Assembly (NCBI RefSeq): GCF_032362555.1
Contig: NC_083512.1
Span: forward strand, 4,390,001 to 4,454,000
Reading direction: 5' to 3'
DNA from: Amyelois transitella
Taxonomy: Eukaryota > Arthropoda > Insecta > Lepidoptera > Pyralidae
DNA: 64,000 bases
Below, one piece after another: positions 12,601-26,245 of the stretch; the stretch's first letter is position 1, and each line of letters starts with the position of its first letter. The position numbers and the translations under genes are program-made. Below the pieces are notes generated by a model. That model was given only the letters and a program-made list of their open reading frames with translations. It ran no database searches and had not been told where the DNA came from.

Positions 12601-13590
12601 TAAAATCTTATAAAACAAAACCGAAATATTACATAAAGTACAATCACTTTGTATAAATTCACGATAAAATCTTCGGTTTGCCTATAAAAAATATAATAAA
12701 ATTTCAGTTTATAAATCGAGTATTCGGCGTTAGGCATTTTGTACGAAGTATCGTATCATATGTTCTTTTATGGGTAATGTATTGAAGGAACGTATCGCGA
12801 ATATATGTGACGAGCGGGAACCGCCGCAGTTCCACAGCTATGCATAAAATTTATATTTATATGAGAACCATTTCTCTTAAAATTGAAAATGAAAAGATAG
12901 TCATTGACAATTAAATTTATGTTTCAAATAAGGGAGTATTTTGAAAAAGTACAGGGATGATAGTGCTCATTGTTCGGATTAATAACGGAGTAAGAACTAT
13001 TCATTTTCTATAGTTTTTCATGAAGAAAATATATTTTCTGGATGCAAAATGTAGATTTTGTCTCAATCTCTGGTCTATCTTTTATCTTCAAAAATACTTT
13101 ATTCAATTGCTCCATCTGGACTGGAAGTAAACATAAGAACCGAACTATGCGTGTTCCTTGTTACATCTACTGCCATTACTGTTTCAAAATCTGAGCCCTC
13201 CCTAATTTTTCCTTTTCAAGTTTCTCATTAAGTATGGATATGTAGCAATGGATTGGTTCCTTAAGCACGTATGATGAATTTTACGGTTAACATGATATTG
13301 GACTATAATGTTAGTCGAAAATCCGAGAGGACTGTTGAAACGGTGCCATTTGTTACCAGAATTCCGGTTGTATTGAACACATTTATCTTTACGAAACAGA
13401 TGACAGGCGAAACTGTTTTCAATCTCTGTTTACATATGATTTTAAAAAAATCTGCTACAGAACAAAATTTATTTATAGTATTTTTTTTTTTGGTTAGTTG
13501 GAATTTGTTTTTTTTAATGTAATTTCTTTAATATAATTTAAAAGTATAAAGTGATTTAATCTTCAGCTTATTATACCTACGAGTAATATT
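9660..13590. other. Gene-free DNA with one GC-richer island
   Basis: 9665-9745 (CTTTATTGCATAGAAATTTA and ACACAGTAAC) looks like a retroelement 3' end on the minus strand. 11060-11290 is GC-richer and unrepeated (GGGCCTATGGCCGC, TGCATGGCTCGTCGATGC). No exon recognised elsewhere. Confidence 0.45.
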
Positions 13591-13854
13591 ATACATACAT
13601 ACATACATACACATGTTCACGTCTATATCCCTTGCGGGGTAGACAGAGCCAACAGTTTTGAAAGGACTGAATGGCCACGTTCAGCTATTTGGCTTAATTA
13701 TAGAATTGAGATTCAAATAGTGACAGGTTGCTAGCCCATCGCCTAAAAAAGAATTCCAAGTTTGTAAGCCTATCCCTTAGTCGCCTTTTACGACATCCAT
13801 GGGAAAGAGATGGAGTGGTCCTATTCTTTTTTGTATTGGTGCCGGGAACCACAC
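13591..13854 (-). repeat. Family A, near full length, with (CATA)n at its 3' end
   Basis: From ATACATACATACATACATAC through CACGTCTATATCCCTTGCGG and GCCTTTTACGACATCCATGG to GTGCCGGGAACCACAC. This is the complete minus-strand copy; with 16397 and 34274 it defines the family at about 265 bp. No coding frame. It could be a SINE or a non-autonomous LINE tail. Confidence 0.85.
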
Positions 13855-14124
13855 TAATATTATCTAACCATATACTTAATAGAGAATTTTGCCTGTATAA
13901 TTAAAATCCGAGGTATTCAGTCTGAAAAACAAAATTTTTCCGAATTTGATAACCCTACGAATCTTACCTAGTAAAGTCACTGTTTTGTTTTAATAGCGTT
14001 TATATATAACTAACAATGTTTGTATGTTTTTAAAATACAGAATCCGTCGAAAAATTGTCGTAGGCTTCAACCAGTGAAAAAATATTTAGAACTTTCCACT
14101 GAACAAAAAACCTCGACATAAGCT

Positions 14125-14372
14125 ACATACATAAGTACATATTATCACGTCTATATTTCTTGAGGGAAAACCAGAGCCAACTGTCTTAAAAAGACCAAAA
14201 GGCCACGTTCATCTTAATGGATTTATAATCGTTATTGAGATAAATAATGACAGGATGCTTGACCATCGCCGACAAGAAGAAGCCCAAGTTTATTAGCCTA
14301 TCCCTTTGTCGGCTTTTACGACATTCATAGGAAAGAGATGGAGTGGTCTTCTTTAATGCTGAAAACCACACG
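14125..14372 (-). repeat. Family A, diverged near full-length copy
   Basis: TATCACGTCTATATTTCTTG, AAAAGGCCACGTTCATCTTA, GGAAAGAGATGGAGTGGTCT and AAAACCACACGACAC. Confidence 0.7.
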
Positions 14373-14632
14373 ACACTTAAGCTAGTATACTATAAATATA
14401 ATATTAACAAAGACGTTAAATATTATATTAGAAGTCGCAATACTTCGTCACCCGCATTTCGACGGTGTATCGTCAGACTCATTATAGTTAGTAGCCGACA
14501 ATATGGCGCCTTACAAGGAAAATTTTCATAAGGTTATGTTATGATACAGCTTGTAATGGAAACATACTGACCGGAGGACAATATATGACGTCACTCATTT
14601 AAGAAAAATACTCGTACAATCACAACTTTAAC

Positions 14633-14712
14633 AGGTACGGGGTAGATAGAGCCAACAGTCTTGAAAAGACAGTAAGGCCATGTTTAACTGTATGGCATAG
14701 TGACAGGTGACT
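14633..14712 (-). repeat. Family A fragment
   Basis: ACGGGGTAGATAGAGCCAAC, AGTCTTGAAAAGACAGTAAG and ATAGTGACAGGTGAC. Confidence 0.6.
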
Positions 14713-15060
14713 AAATGAAATCCATGTTACTTTAAACTCGTTCGGTTGATTTAACGTATTAACTTAGTTAAGAATTACAAACTTTCACGTTTGCTACATG
14801 TAAGAAGAGAGATACTCGTACCTTACTAATATTTGCTATCAATTATAATGAATTAAAATTGTATGCATAACTAAGAGCATTTTTATTTCTGGACTCTTGT
14901 TTCCAGTGCTCATTTTAATTCAAATCACTCGTCAAATTATGTAAATGGCATTCAAATTTTATAAGTTCGATCAAAATCTGAATTCTTAATTAGGTTCTTC
15001 GAAACCAAATAATTTTATAAAGCACGTAAATCTTCTATGTTTAAATTAAGTCAATCCTAA

Positions 15061-15232
15061 TACATACATAAAATCTTTTTATCCTTAACGGGGTAGGAAA
15101 AGTAAACAATCTCAAATAAACTGAAAGGCCACGTTCAGCTTTATAGCTTAATGCTGGAATTATCATTTGAATAGTGAGGGATTACTAGCCCATCGACTTA
15201 AAGAATTCCAGTTTTATTAGCCCTTTCCTTTT
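15061..15232 (-). repeat. Family A partial copy
   Basis: TACATACATAAAATC, GAAAGGCCACGTTCAGCTTT, TTTGAATAGTGAGGGATTAC and TTAGCCCTTTCCTTT. Confidence 0.65.
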
Positions 15233-16396
15233 AAAATTATTTTGGTTTTTACACTCTGAAGAAAGGAGGCTGGTGTGTACTTAATTTTTCCTCGTAACCA
15301 GAGCAGCAGGTTACTCTTTTCTGTTATAATTTCTTTCGGTACAATATCCACAGGAAATACTTTAGTAGGTAGGAGTTCTCCAAAGTGTGCCTGGAACCAC
15401 ACCGCACAAGTAGACACTCTATGTTAATAAATTATTCAAAAAAATAATAGCCCGAAGCGTAGCGGACGAAAGAAATCAGTGCAACTACATATTTCATTTT
15501 TCAATGGAGTATCTATAAAATTATGGCATCTGTATTTTAAAGATTCATTTAAATGTCCTGCCTTCCGAACAAGCTATTAAATAAAATCGTTTTACCGTAA
15601 CATTGTAAATATTGGAAATATGGTCGCTGTTAAAAGCTGTATAAAACGCAAACTCATCAGAGGTATTTATAGCGTATCCAGCTTTTATAGTGGTCTATTT
15701 TGAACTTTATGACAATGCTATACAAGAATTAATACTTTTTACATTCCGTACTGAATAGCGTCATTTTATAAAATGTCGGAATTTTAGTGTTCAAACCCAA
15801 TTATAAAGAACCACAGTCGAATATGAAGAATGAAACAATATTTTTAGGGTTATGTTATTTAACATGTAAGTTATTTTTTATTTTGTAGCAAAAAATATAT
15901 ATTTCAGAACTTCAGAATCAAATTAATTTTGTATGGAAATCCCACTAACGATTGAAATGAAATAAATGATAAACAAGTTTGGAATCTGTTAAAAAGTGAT
16001 TGTTATGAGAGAAAAGCACGACCCTCAAAGTAGTTGTCAAATAGACAATCATTTACAATTTGCACGAGAAGGGAAGCAACTCGTACACACTATGTTTTTC
16101 TCCGCTATCAGACCAGCATGTGAAACGTCTAAAAAGAGCAAATGAATATTGAACTGGGACCTAAGACTACGTTTCATATTACTCTCTCTAAAAGTGCAAG
16201 GAAAGTTGTATCAATGGCTGAAGTAAGTTCCTTTGTACCATAAGATTTTACGACCCAAATAACCAATTTTATTGGATGTTGTCGTAACTTAACAAAGTAA
16301 ATAAACTATTTATTGAAAATATATAAAGATTTTTATCACCCACTTCAAAACAACAGTAATACATTCAATTGCACGTTGCTACTTGCAACTGCAATT

Positions 16397-16660
16397 GTGC
16401 CGTGTGGTTCCCGGCACCAACACAAAAAGAATAGGACCACTCCATCTCTTTCCCATGGATGTCGTAAAAGGCGACTAAGGGATAGATAGGCTTACAAAAT
16501 TGGGATTCTTTTTTAAGCGATGGGCTAGCAACCTGTCACTATTTGAATCTCAATTCTATCATTAAGCCAAATAGCTGAATGTGGCCATTCAGTCTTTTCA
16601 AGATTGTTGGCTCTGTCTACCCCGCAAGGGATATAGACGTGACCATATGTATGTATGTAC
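16397..16660 (+). repeat. Family A, full-length reference copy
   Basis: Starts GTGCCGTGTGGTTCCCGGCA, passes GATGTCGTAAAAGGCGACTA and GGGCTAGCAACCTGTCACTA, ends AAGGGATATAGACGTGACCA plus TATGTATGTATG. It is almost the same as 34274-34541, which suggests recent activity. Confidence 0.88.
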
Positions 16661-17169
16661 TTGCAACTGATATTATGCAGTTTCAATTTATAAAATTTGG
16701 CAATTAAATAGGTAGTAAATTCATGATTTCGTTCTGTATAGATAAGTATAAATATAAAAATATGATAACGTTTTGAAATTTTAAATATTATATTTATAAA
16801 TACGAGTAGGTACTGTTTTCATTAGATTAATTAGAATGTTCACAGTTTGCAATTGATAAAAGTGTTTACGAGCTTTTGATAAGAAAACAATAAACATGGA
16901 CAAATTCTGTTACAATCCTTACCATGGTAGTCTAGTTTCTGGATTATGTAGTAAAGAATAAAAATACTTATGAAAACCTATAAGAAAAATACATACAAAA
17001 AATATATACACACTCGCCCTTACCCTTACTGATCGAAGATAATTCAAGGATATAAAGTGCTTCCTCGAAACGTTATCTGATATACTGGGCGTTTTTCTGG
17101 GCCATACTTCACTTACTACGTAAGTATTTATTTCGTAAGAGCAATAACCTTAGTTTAATGAACTTCTTA

Positions 17170-17345
17170 TGGTTTTTTCCTTCTGGCCTAAATCTCAATT
17201 ACTTCCTCACTTTATTGTGGAAGAGTTCGGGGTGTATTTTGATGACGCTCCTGAATTGGGTTAGTCAGGTTAGGTCAAAAAAAAAGAAGAGACTCATACG
17301 GGAGTCGCCACCACATCCGCAACCTACTCGTACAACTAATTGGAT
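17170..17345 (-). repeat. Repeat family C copy
   Basis: Read plus, GGAAGAGTTCGGGGTGTATT, TTGGGTTAGTCAGGTTAGGT and CGGGAGTCGCCACC; the minus-strand form of a repeat that also occurs at 35150, 48966 and 61588. Confidence 0.6.
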
Positions 17346-17378
17346 TATAGTATCAGCTGCTCTAGATGAAGTTACACT

Positions 17379-17452
17379 TTAGTCGTCTTTTAAGACATTC
17401 ACGGAAAAAAGATGATATTGTAGTCTGTTCAGAAATGCCCGGAACCGAACGG
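17379..17452 (-). repeat. Family A 5' fragment
   Basis: Read plus, TTAGTCGTCTTTTAAGACAT and TGCCCGGAACCGAAC resemble the minus-strand 5' end. Confidence 0.45.
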
Positions 17453-18896
17453 ATACACAACGAACTTACTTTGTAATAAAACTTTTTTAAACTTTTCATC
17501 CTAGTGGTCCTAGATTAGAGTGTAGTAATAACTTTAATAGATAAAAGTTTAGTATTAAATACATAAAATTCATGAATAAAAAGCGAACCCCAGGCCACGA
17601 AGCTTAATAATGGTGCAACTGGGAATACGCCAAGATGAGAGAGACATAATAAAAAACGGTTTTCAATAACATCCAATACAAGTCATCACCATCACATATG
17701 GTAAAAATAGTTGTGAAAATACGAGTAGTCCAGATTGTCAAGCTGGACTAATTTTCCTACCATTTTTAAGACCTTGTAGACTTTACCTAAAATTAGAATA
17801 CCTATACCAAATCTCTACTTATTTAGAACGACAGGTACTTAAGTCAAAGTGACCATTTGGAGGGGGATAAGCGAGGAGCTGGGGTCGACATAAATTCCGA
17901 TGTCGACGTTATTGCGGCTCCTTACTTTGACGAAGGTTCGGCTCGAATTGTTAAGGCTATCTCAAAGCAGATCACTACAGGGATCGGTGCACTCCTCATG
18001 GCTTCTAGGGTTTGTCTCCTGCTTTATAATGTGACAACAGCGACGGGGTGATCTGTCTTATAGTAAAATACCTGTTACCTGCAGCTTCGCCCATGCAAAT
18101 TTAGAGCTTCCTTCAAAAGAGTACAGGTTATTTTTTTACAAATTTCCGTGCAGGTAACAGATCCGAATGTTTGTTTGCTCATTGTTATACAAATAAATAA
18201 TTATCTAAGGGCACGATTACATTATTATATCTAAAATATTATTAAAAAAATTCCAACATTTGAACATATTTATTTGATTTTAAATTTTCGCATTGCATAA
18301 TACTATTTATAAATAATACAGGTGCGGAAATGCAAAAATGAAAAGATGTAGTATAGTCAATAATGTTGTTAGTATCTATTCAAAACTAATTTTAAACTGG
18401 GCCTTATCTTGATACTTCAGAATCAAAACAAAAACAAAATGATAAGTTTAACATTTTGTTTTTGTAATCAAAGGATCAAATACAAAGTGACAAGGAGTGG
18501 CCATCAAGAGCTCTCTATTGTTTACCTGCATGCATGGCGTATATCGCAAGATCGTGATCCAAAACAACAATTTGTCGATATTTAATAAACCCAAGCCCCT
18601 TAGGTGTCTCCAGACAAAAGACCCAATTAATTTGATGAAATATAGGTGACTGAGAATGGATAGGGGGTGTTTGTGAAAACAATAGCGAAGGTAATATAAA
18701 CCAAAATGTAATTCATCCTAACACGTTTGATAAAATCTTATTCAGTATTTCATGTTACATGGAAAGTCTATCCTCTTTTCCTTCTCTCTCATCTTTGCGA
18801 GTTCAAATTTGGATTTGGGGTCCGGGCCCGGGGTCCACTTCTTAAGTTTAGGACTAACGTAACATGCAGCTTCTTGCAGTAACCTTCTGAATGTAT
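17453..18896. other. Gene-free DNA
   Basis: 17850-18055 is GC-richer with an open frame of about 64 codons but no family that I recognise, probably old repeat. 18070-18170 has GTTACCTGCAGCTTCGCCCA, of the 'cggcttcgcccg' repeat type. Otherwise AT-rich. Confidence 0.4.
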
Positions 18897-18958
18897 TTCT
18901 TCTAGCAATTTGTAAAATAGACGTGATGGTACGTCTGTTTTACAAATTGCTAGAAGAA
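18897..18958. repeat. Hairpin, 28-nt arms, 6-nt loop
   Basis: Arms 18897-18924 and 18931-18958 with one mismatch. The centre AATAGACGTGATGG looks like the family A tail. Confidence 0.92.
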
Positions 18959-19235
18959 CTTCTTTTTCCCGGAGGAGCACATAGAGCGTCCATCCACATT
19001 CATCAATCTTTTTATTTCAGTTCGTTAGCTAAGGATAACGTAGCTTGATCTGATTTTTAAAGATAACATGTCTCTGAACTGATTAAGGAACATTTGTATT
19101 GGCTTTACGATTTCAAGGTTCCCAAAAAAATATATATTTATGCTCTCCTTGTAAATCTGCTTGGTTAACCCCATAGTTCATTCTCAATAAATATATATTA
19201 GTTTTTGAGAATGTTTTTAGATAGGTATTTTATAT

Positions 19236-19388
19236 GAGACCAGCTTTGCCTACGGCTCCCTGAAAAGTGCCCTATGTCCTTCTCCCAACTCGACCTTATA
19301 TGTCGATAAAATTTCATAGAATACGGTTCAGTGATTTTGACGTGGTAAACGCACAACAAACATACTTTCACATTATATTACTACGGAT
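19236..19388 (+). repeat. Interspersed repeat tail, related layout
   Basis: CAGCTTTGCCTACGGCTCCC, AAATTTCATAGAATACGGTT, CAGTGATTTTGACGTGG and CAACAAACATACTTTCACAT resemble LINE-type 3' ends of the 'gttcagtagttttgcgtg' kind. Confidence 0.5.
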
Positions 19389-19734
19389 ATATATTTCACT
19401 ACTAGCAATATTTCACTACTAGCAAGTAAATACAATTCAGATAATAATGGACTTGTATCAAAATCCTACGCAAAACTTCCCAGAAAGAATCCCCTTATTT
19501 CGTTGATAGAAACTGACACCTGACTGAGGTCGGCACACAGACAATTTTCTTTGATTGAATAAAACTTCACCCTGGTCTTGTATTGAGTTGTTCTTTTTCA
19601 TAAAAATTGTGACACAAGACTTTATGGATCGTCTTCAAACGGCTTTTTTTGATATAACATAAATGAAATAAGTCTGTTAGCTATTTCTTTTCCTGAATAG
19701 ATTTTGGAGACGTTTGCGAGTCACGTCATGTCGT

Positions 19735-19948
19735 CACTGATCTCGTAAAAGGCTACTAAAGGATGGACTTGTTCTTTTAACATTTTATTTTATTTTTAAC
19801 ATGAGATTCTTCTTTTAGGAGATGAGCCCATCTCCATGTCATTATTTGAATCTTTATTCTTTCATTAAGCCTAACAGCTGAACGTGGCCTATCAGTTATT
19901 CAAAACAGCGGGCTCTGTCTACTCCTTGATGTAAATAGACGTGATTAT
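19735..19948 (+). repeat. Family A, diverged copy
   Basis: CTCGTAAAAGGCTACTAAAG, TTCTTCTTTTAGGAGATGAG, AGCTGAACGTGGCCTATCAG and GTAAATAGACGTGATTATG. Confidence 0.7.
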
Positions 19949-20089
19949 GAATGAATGAAAATACAATATTGAGGCTAGTTTTAGACTGACACCGGCAAGA
20001 CGCGCCGTTGAGCAACGCATTCCAAACAGCGCATTTGACCGGCGGAGTGCTATCAAACGAGTATCGCGTTTCGTTGCGAAGTACGGAGG

Positions 20090-20255
20090 GGTTAGTGCGA
20101 GTTTTACTCGATCAAACGCGTCGAGCAAGTAAACGCGAATTTGTATGTGATTTGATCAGCGCCATCTAGTGGTATCGCGATGGCACTAATGCAATTCCAT
20201 ACAAATTCGTGATTACTTGCTCGACGCGTTTGATCGAGTAAAACTCGCACTAACC
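20090..20255. repeat. GC-rich fold-back element, 58-nt arms (MITE candidate)
   Basis: Arms at 20090-20147 and 20198-20255 are inverted copies with two mismatches (outer part GGTTAGTGCGAGTTTTACTC). The 50-nt loop contains a second small hairpin, GCCATC...GATGGC. Weaker symmetry (AAGTAC on both sides) extends outwards, so the element may span about 19985-20350. GC content is clearly above the surroundings. No coding frame. Confidence 0.85.
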
Positions 20256-20799
20256 GCATAGGTACTTTGGCATCGCTTGCGTCGGCGCAGGTTTCGCGAC
20301 TGCTTTACTATGAAACGGGGATACTATCTAGTGTAATTGTATCCGCGCGCGTGTAGCCGGCGATGATTAAAAACGTTACTCAGAAATCAGCCCGAGTTAA
20401 TCATTCGTAACACGAAATTATCAATTTACAGTATAGTTTCTCACTAAACAACTAATTAAATTGTACTGTTTCAATAAACATTTTGGGCGTCAACACATCC
20501 CTTCCGTCTCGAGGCACATAAACATTTATCGAATCCAATTGTTTCCACACACTTCCTTATCTTATTTGATAGATATGTATGCGAGATATAGAGAGGAGCG
20601 CTTTTACATGTAATGTTAGTGACTAAGGGATTTGAAAATCAAAATGGGTACATAGGATGATTTGAGAATAAATTAAATTTTAGGACAAATCTTTGACTTG
20701 TAAGCAATCATTTTTAACTTTGAAACTAAAATTATGAACCGATAAAAGTAAGAAGGTATTTAGAATCGGTGTTTTATATATTTAGTTCAAAAATGTTCC

Positions 20800-20925
20800 A
20801 TATCATTCCCACGGATGTAATAAAAGGTGACTTAAGGATAGGCTTAGTTAAACTTTTCAGTATTTTTAAGACTGTGGGCTCTGTCTACCCCACAAGGGAT
20901 AAAGACGTGACTATATATATGTCTG
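20800..20925 (+). repeat. Family A with internal deletion
   Basis: CCCACGGATGTAATAAAAGG joins soon to GACTGTGGGCTCTGTCTACC and GGGATAAAGACGTGACTATA; the centre is missing. Confidence 0.68.
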
Positions 20926-21180
20926 TTTGTTTTTTATAATATATATTATTGTATATGTAGTAAAGTAAAAAAAAATAACCTTGCTTCTCCAAAATCTCGG
21001 TTACATCTTAACCTTTCTGATGAGAAGATTGGGTCGCGACTTTTGAGTATAATCTTGGATTGGATAAATCATGTTTTTACACGAAAAGACACCCGTTTGA
21101 TCTTTGCATGGAAAGCTAACCTGTTTTGGAATAATTCAATAAACAAATCTATCTTTAAAAAAATTGTTGTTATAAGTTAA

Positions 21181-21345
21181 CTAGCGCCCCGCCCCAGCTT
21201 CGCACGGGTAGCATTTATACAAATAAAAATTCCTCAATGATCACTATATCTACTAAAAAACTGCATCAAAATCCGATATTAAGTTGTTAACATCTAAGCA
21301 AACATACATACAGATTACAGATATAGGAACAGACTTATATATGCA
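21181..21345 (+). repeat. Interspersed repeat tail ('cggcttcgcacgggt' type)
   Basis: CGCCCCGCCCCAGCTTCGCA, CGGGTAGCATTTATAC, TGCATCAAAATCCGATATTA, ATCTAAGCAAACATACATAC and AGGAACAGACTTATATATG. Confidence 0.65.
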
Positions 21346-24300
21346 GTAATACAGTACCCAAAATAGGCGAAAATCTGTTTTTTTTTATTATTATTCTAAA
21401 ATGATTCCTTCTGTACAACTGAATAATTACTCATTCAACGTTGAGTTCTAGTTAACCAATGAAACAACAACTTGCGGGCATTTGAAACTTTCAACACCCC
21501 ATATACAGGTATACTTAGATGACATTGTGGTTTAAGTACACTAACAGTCAAATGAAGCTTCACAAATCTATCTTTTACTTTAACGCTTTCAAATAGAGAC
21601 CATTTTGGGCCGGATGTGATACAGTTTATGTAATGTAAACTGTATATTTATAACCGTAGGAGCTATTACGTGAATGATCAATGTTAAGTACAAGGGAGGG
21701 CCTATTGTGGTGAGTTATTAACTGTAATCTGCCGCATTGTATTGCATAGTAGGTGATTTGTGTCTTAATTTAGTGATAACTGTATTATAAATATTTACTT
21801 AGGTATGAAATTATCTGTTAGCATAGCGTATTTTAGTCTTAGCTGTTGATGTTATAGTTAATGTACAGCAGGTAAAGTGAATGTTACCTAAAATCTTTGC
21901 TAAACTGAATACTTTCAACTTTAAAAATTATGTTTTTGTGTAATTTTTGCTATTATTTAGTAAATGTGAGGCAAAACTTTTTAAAAATCAATATTTAACG
22001 CGGCAATTGCGGAACTCGTAGGGCGTGCTACGAATATGCTATGATCTAAGAGCATATTATGAGTAGGCAATTTTTTTATTTTAAAGTCATACTGAGCCAT
22101 ATATATGTTTACGCATGTATCCTCTTCACGAGATAGATAAAGCCTCAAATTAAACTCTTTGCTGGCTGGCTTAATTATAAAACTGAAATTAAAAATAAAC
22201 TGTAGAATCTTTAAGGCGATGCTGGCAAGCAGCATGAAGCTATCTGAATGTCAATTGCATCATTAACATTCTGAAGTCGTGAGATGAAATTGTGATAAAT
22301 GTACCTAGATACTTTTTTATAACTGCAAAAAGTAACTGATATTAAATCAATATACAGAAAAATATAAAATGGATTATAACGGCATCAGATTACGAATTAC
22401 ATTTTAGAATATTTCCTATAATTCGTTGGCTTCAGTTCTTCAAAGAATATGGAGAAATTAATTCCTATTTATGGCGAAATTTTTATTGTAATACCATTTC
22501 GCAGAAAAGTGAAAAGCAATTCCTCAAACAATATCTATATTTCCTTCCTCCTACTTATGAGAAAAGAAATATAGAAACAGAAATGAAAATTTAAGCTGCG
22601 AAACTCACACGGGAATTAAAATTTGCATCCGAAATGTACAGAGACATATAAGTCTTTGCAGATAAGAGTAAAATGGGAACTTCTGTGCTTATCTGCGTGA
22701 ACTACAATACTTACCTATTTTGCAAAGACATTTCTTTATTAATCTCAAAGATACAAAGTCAGTAAAGTAAAAAAAAAGTTTTCCTTACATTGAATAATGA
22801 AGTTTGTTAACATGATCAAATCAATTTCTTCTGTGGTTATGAAAAAAATCTAATAATTAATTTAGGTGGATCCTTACTTGATTAACAACTTGAGTAAATT
22901 TTTTTTTTTGTAAAATTTCAGTGCAATTTGTTAGAGCTGTGTATTGATAAGTTATGTCATATGTTTTTACATACATAAAACAATCAATCTTAATTAATAA
23001 TTAAGATTTCTATAGATCTATTTTATTCAAAATTTATTCAAAATGTTACTTACCTATTTTAGTTACATTGTTTTATTGAGTTGCCCTTGGGAACTATATT
23101 TGGATTAAGACTAACAAAATTTAATGCCTTAAAAAAATTTAAAAAAAATTATGGCAAGAAAAAAAAAACGAAATTTCAACAATACTTATTTTAAACCGCA
23201 TTAAACGAAGGCAATATTTTTCAATCATATACTACGTCTCCGGCCAAATCACGTAACAAAGATATACAGAGCGAACTCATATTGGGAAAAACTAGTATCG
23301 TAATGGGCAATCGTGGGAAAAGAATGGGAAACGTGCTACAGGCGCCGATGCTGGAGTCGTAAATATCAGGACGGGAATAAGCATTTGGCGGGAAACCAAA
23401 TTGTATTAGGCGTATCGGCGAGATCTACAAAAATGTAATCGTCGGCAACTTTACAGATGTTTAAGGAAAATATATTTTATGTGATGCTACCTATTGGTGT
23501 AGGAGTACTGAAAAAACTTAATTTGTGTCAGCTGGTTCTCTTCCCGCGCAAATTGTAAAAGATTCGGTAATGGGCTAGCGTCATGGTCAAGATTCACATA
23601 GTGACATCACTATCTGGACTTTGATCCCATCATAGACAATTCAGTTTTCTTACTCTTTACCCCGTCAGGCATAAAGATTTGGTATTGTGCACTGCAAATC
23701 ATTAGCAAAATTGAAGAGTAAATAAAAAAGGTATTATACCGTTTTAATTTACCCTTAAAATGGCGTCGTTGGTCTAATCGATAAGGTGCCATCCAAATTA
23801 AAGTCTACCATAAAAAGCCAAATAACGTCTTTTTGCTATACCGATAATAATGATTAATTTGCTTTTTTTGTCTGTTTGCGGTAATCCTGATCTGACTTAA
23901 AGTCCTCGATTTGATAACTGCTTTTTTTTATAAATGCAAAATAAAACGCGTTATAAGACGAGATTAGGTCACGTAAATCCAATCGCCATTAAGGTTTTGA
24001 GTTTAGAAACGCAAGTTTTCATTGCAAATGACCACAATCGTTCAATTTTACGTCGCTTCCTGTTCAAATAATGGAAAAACTTTCCCAATAAAGGCTATCG
24101 GGGAAATATTCGAGGAATTCGCAGCATAGAAATAATCTATTTAACAAATATGTCGCAATAACATTGTCCGTTCCAGTGAGTAATAAGAAAGATGAAAATT
24201 CAATGACAACTCAGTTTCTCAACCAGTTGTGAAAAAGGTTTTTAGGTATAATATTTTTATATATTCTATGCGTGTAAATGGAAGAACAGTTTAAACTTAG

Positions 24301-26245
24301 AACATCCGTCCGATGGATACAAAGACTCAGAATAGTTCATAGTGAAGTAGAATCAATATTATAAAACGTTTCCGTGAATGGATGTCTGAATGACGGACAG
24401 ACAACGCAGAGTCGGTACGCTGTTTCTAGAGATCCGAAGTGTGGTATGTATTTTCCATATAATGATCTAGGGGTGATCGAAGGGAGGATTTCCCGAAATT
24501 CCCATTCTATTAAATTTCCATTAGCGCGCGAATTTCGAAACAGCGTCGCCTGCGTTATTCAAAAAATTCATATTTTATTGGGATTTAAAATTTTTTGAAA
24601 GGTGTAGCCGTAAGAAATTAATCAGGAACTCAATACATAATAAGTGTATTTTGTACTTAACTATTGCTACAACAACATCTCACTACTGCAACATCTTCCT
24701 GGCAACCTTTTAGACATTGCGTTCAAAATATGTTACCAATATAAATGCGTTCAAACAATGTTTTAAGCACTTGTGAAAATCTTTTCAAATATCTACCAGG
24801 TTATTACCAAATCAGTCTGTATAGTAGTCACGTCGTGGTTAAAGCCAGGCATTAATTCGCTGGGCTGATGAGGGTCCGAGATTGGGCCCTTTGAAATCCT
24901 AGGCATCTAATTTCCTTTGATGGTAAATATCTGTTTAAATTTTACTCCTGATGAATGTCGCTTGAGATGGATTTTGTTTCCAATTTAAATTTCGTATTAA
25001 AATGTTATGAATACTTCAGAAAAAGTCCCCGGAAGGGATATAGACGAGACTATTGTATGTATGTGGTTAAAGAAATCTATACTTAGCAATTAGGTCAAAA
25101 GAAATTAGGTTGTGTACCTAACAATAAAAGGTATAATAAGGTAAAGAAAAAAGAAGCCAAAACCATGCAAAAATACCTTATACCTATATCCTTTTTTGAT
25201 GTTCAATGTCCAACCATCCATTGCCCACTTTCATAAATTTTGCCTTAATATCGTGTATACAAAATCTCTGATTTTGTCTTTCTTACGAATTTTATCATTT
25301 CATAATCTTTCAAATCCATTAATTTCAAGCGAATTCTGAATACGTTAAAGATTAAATTGAAAAACCAAAGAGAATCCATCAAAAATGATACAGATTTACA
25401 GTAAAGATCAAGAGATATTCCTACTGGGTACGGGAGTTCGTTAGCTTTGAACGAAAAGTGTTTTTTTCCAGTTAACTTAATAACTTGATGGTCCGATAAG
25501 AAACCTCAAATAGACGAGTCACGGAATCTCCGCCCCGCAGGAACTATGAAAAAGATCAAAAAGTTAATTGAATCCCTCGCTTTCGCGGCTTCCACGGGCG
25601 TCTCGTTTTACGCAAATTTTCGTTCGACTCGATCACATTAACACGGACTTGGGGCAGTGACAGTGTAGCCAACCTCATTGTTTTAACTATAGGTCTACAG
25701 TTTTATTGATGCACCTATTGTTAGAAAGTTTACAATTTTAATTTTTTTTTTCTTAGACGGACCATTTTTCTAAAAAAAAAATTCATTTGATAAAAAACAC
25801 TTCCCTTAAAGTTTCTAAAAAGGTCCCCTAGAAGTTGAAAACAAAATCTTGAAAGACATTAATACGGTTTAAAAAATAAGCATTTATAGAGGGTTTCTAC
25901 ATTTTTTTTAAAGTTGATCTACATTTATTCTTCATTTGGATTGGCAACACTGGCCAGCGATCAAAAACATTGGTAACGAGCGAGCTTATCTCGAGTCTGC
26001 GCTATAAAAATTGATGAAGCCTCCGCAAGCACCTCCACCCCCCTTAATGGGGCCGATAATTGAAAACTTCGGTTTAATCTGAGACTCCTGCGTAAATTGA
26101 AACGCGTTCGGCTTGAGATAGGTAATTACGAAATTTAAAAACTGAATTTTGTTGTTTACATGTTTTTGTTTATTATATGGTTGGCGTAACAGCAATATAG
26201 TACATAAATATATGTTAAGAAAACAAACAAATTTTCTCTAGGGTA
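21346..26245. other. Gene-free DNA with several unrepeated GC-richer islands
   Basis: Islands at about 23.27-23.44, 24.38-24.56 and 25.50-25.68 kb lack repeat similarity and open frames. The rest is AT-rich with degraded family A pieces near 22.1 and 23.57 kb. Confidence 0.4.
25027..25066 (+). repeat. Family A 3' tail fragment
   Basis: CCCCGGAAGGGATATAGACG then TGTATGTATGTGG. Confidence 0.6.

Noticed and set aside
17857..18051. 64-codon frame as a gene
   Set aside because: No ATG start, no recognised family, isolated; more likely an old repeat.
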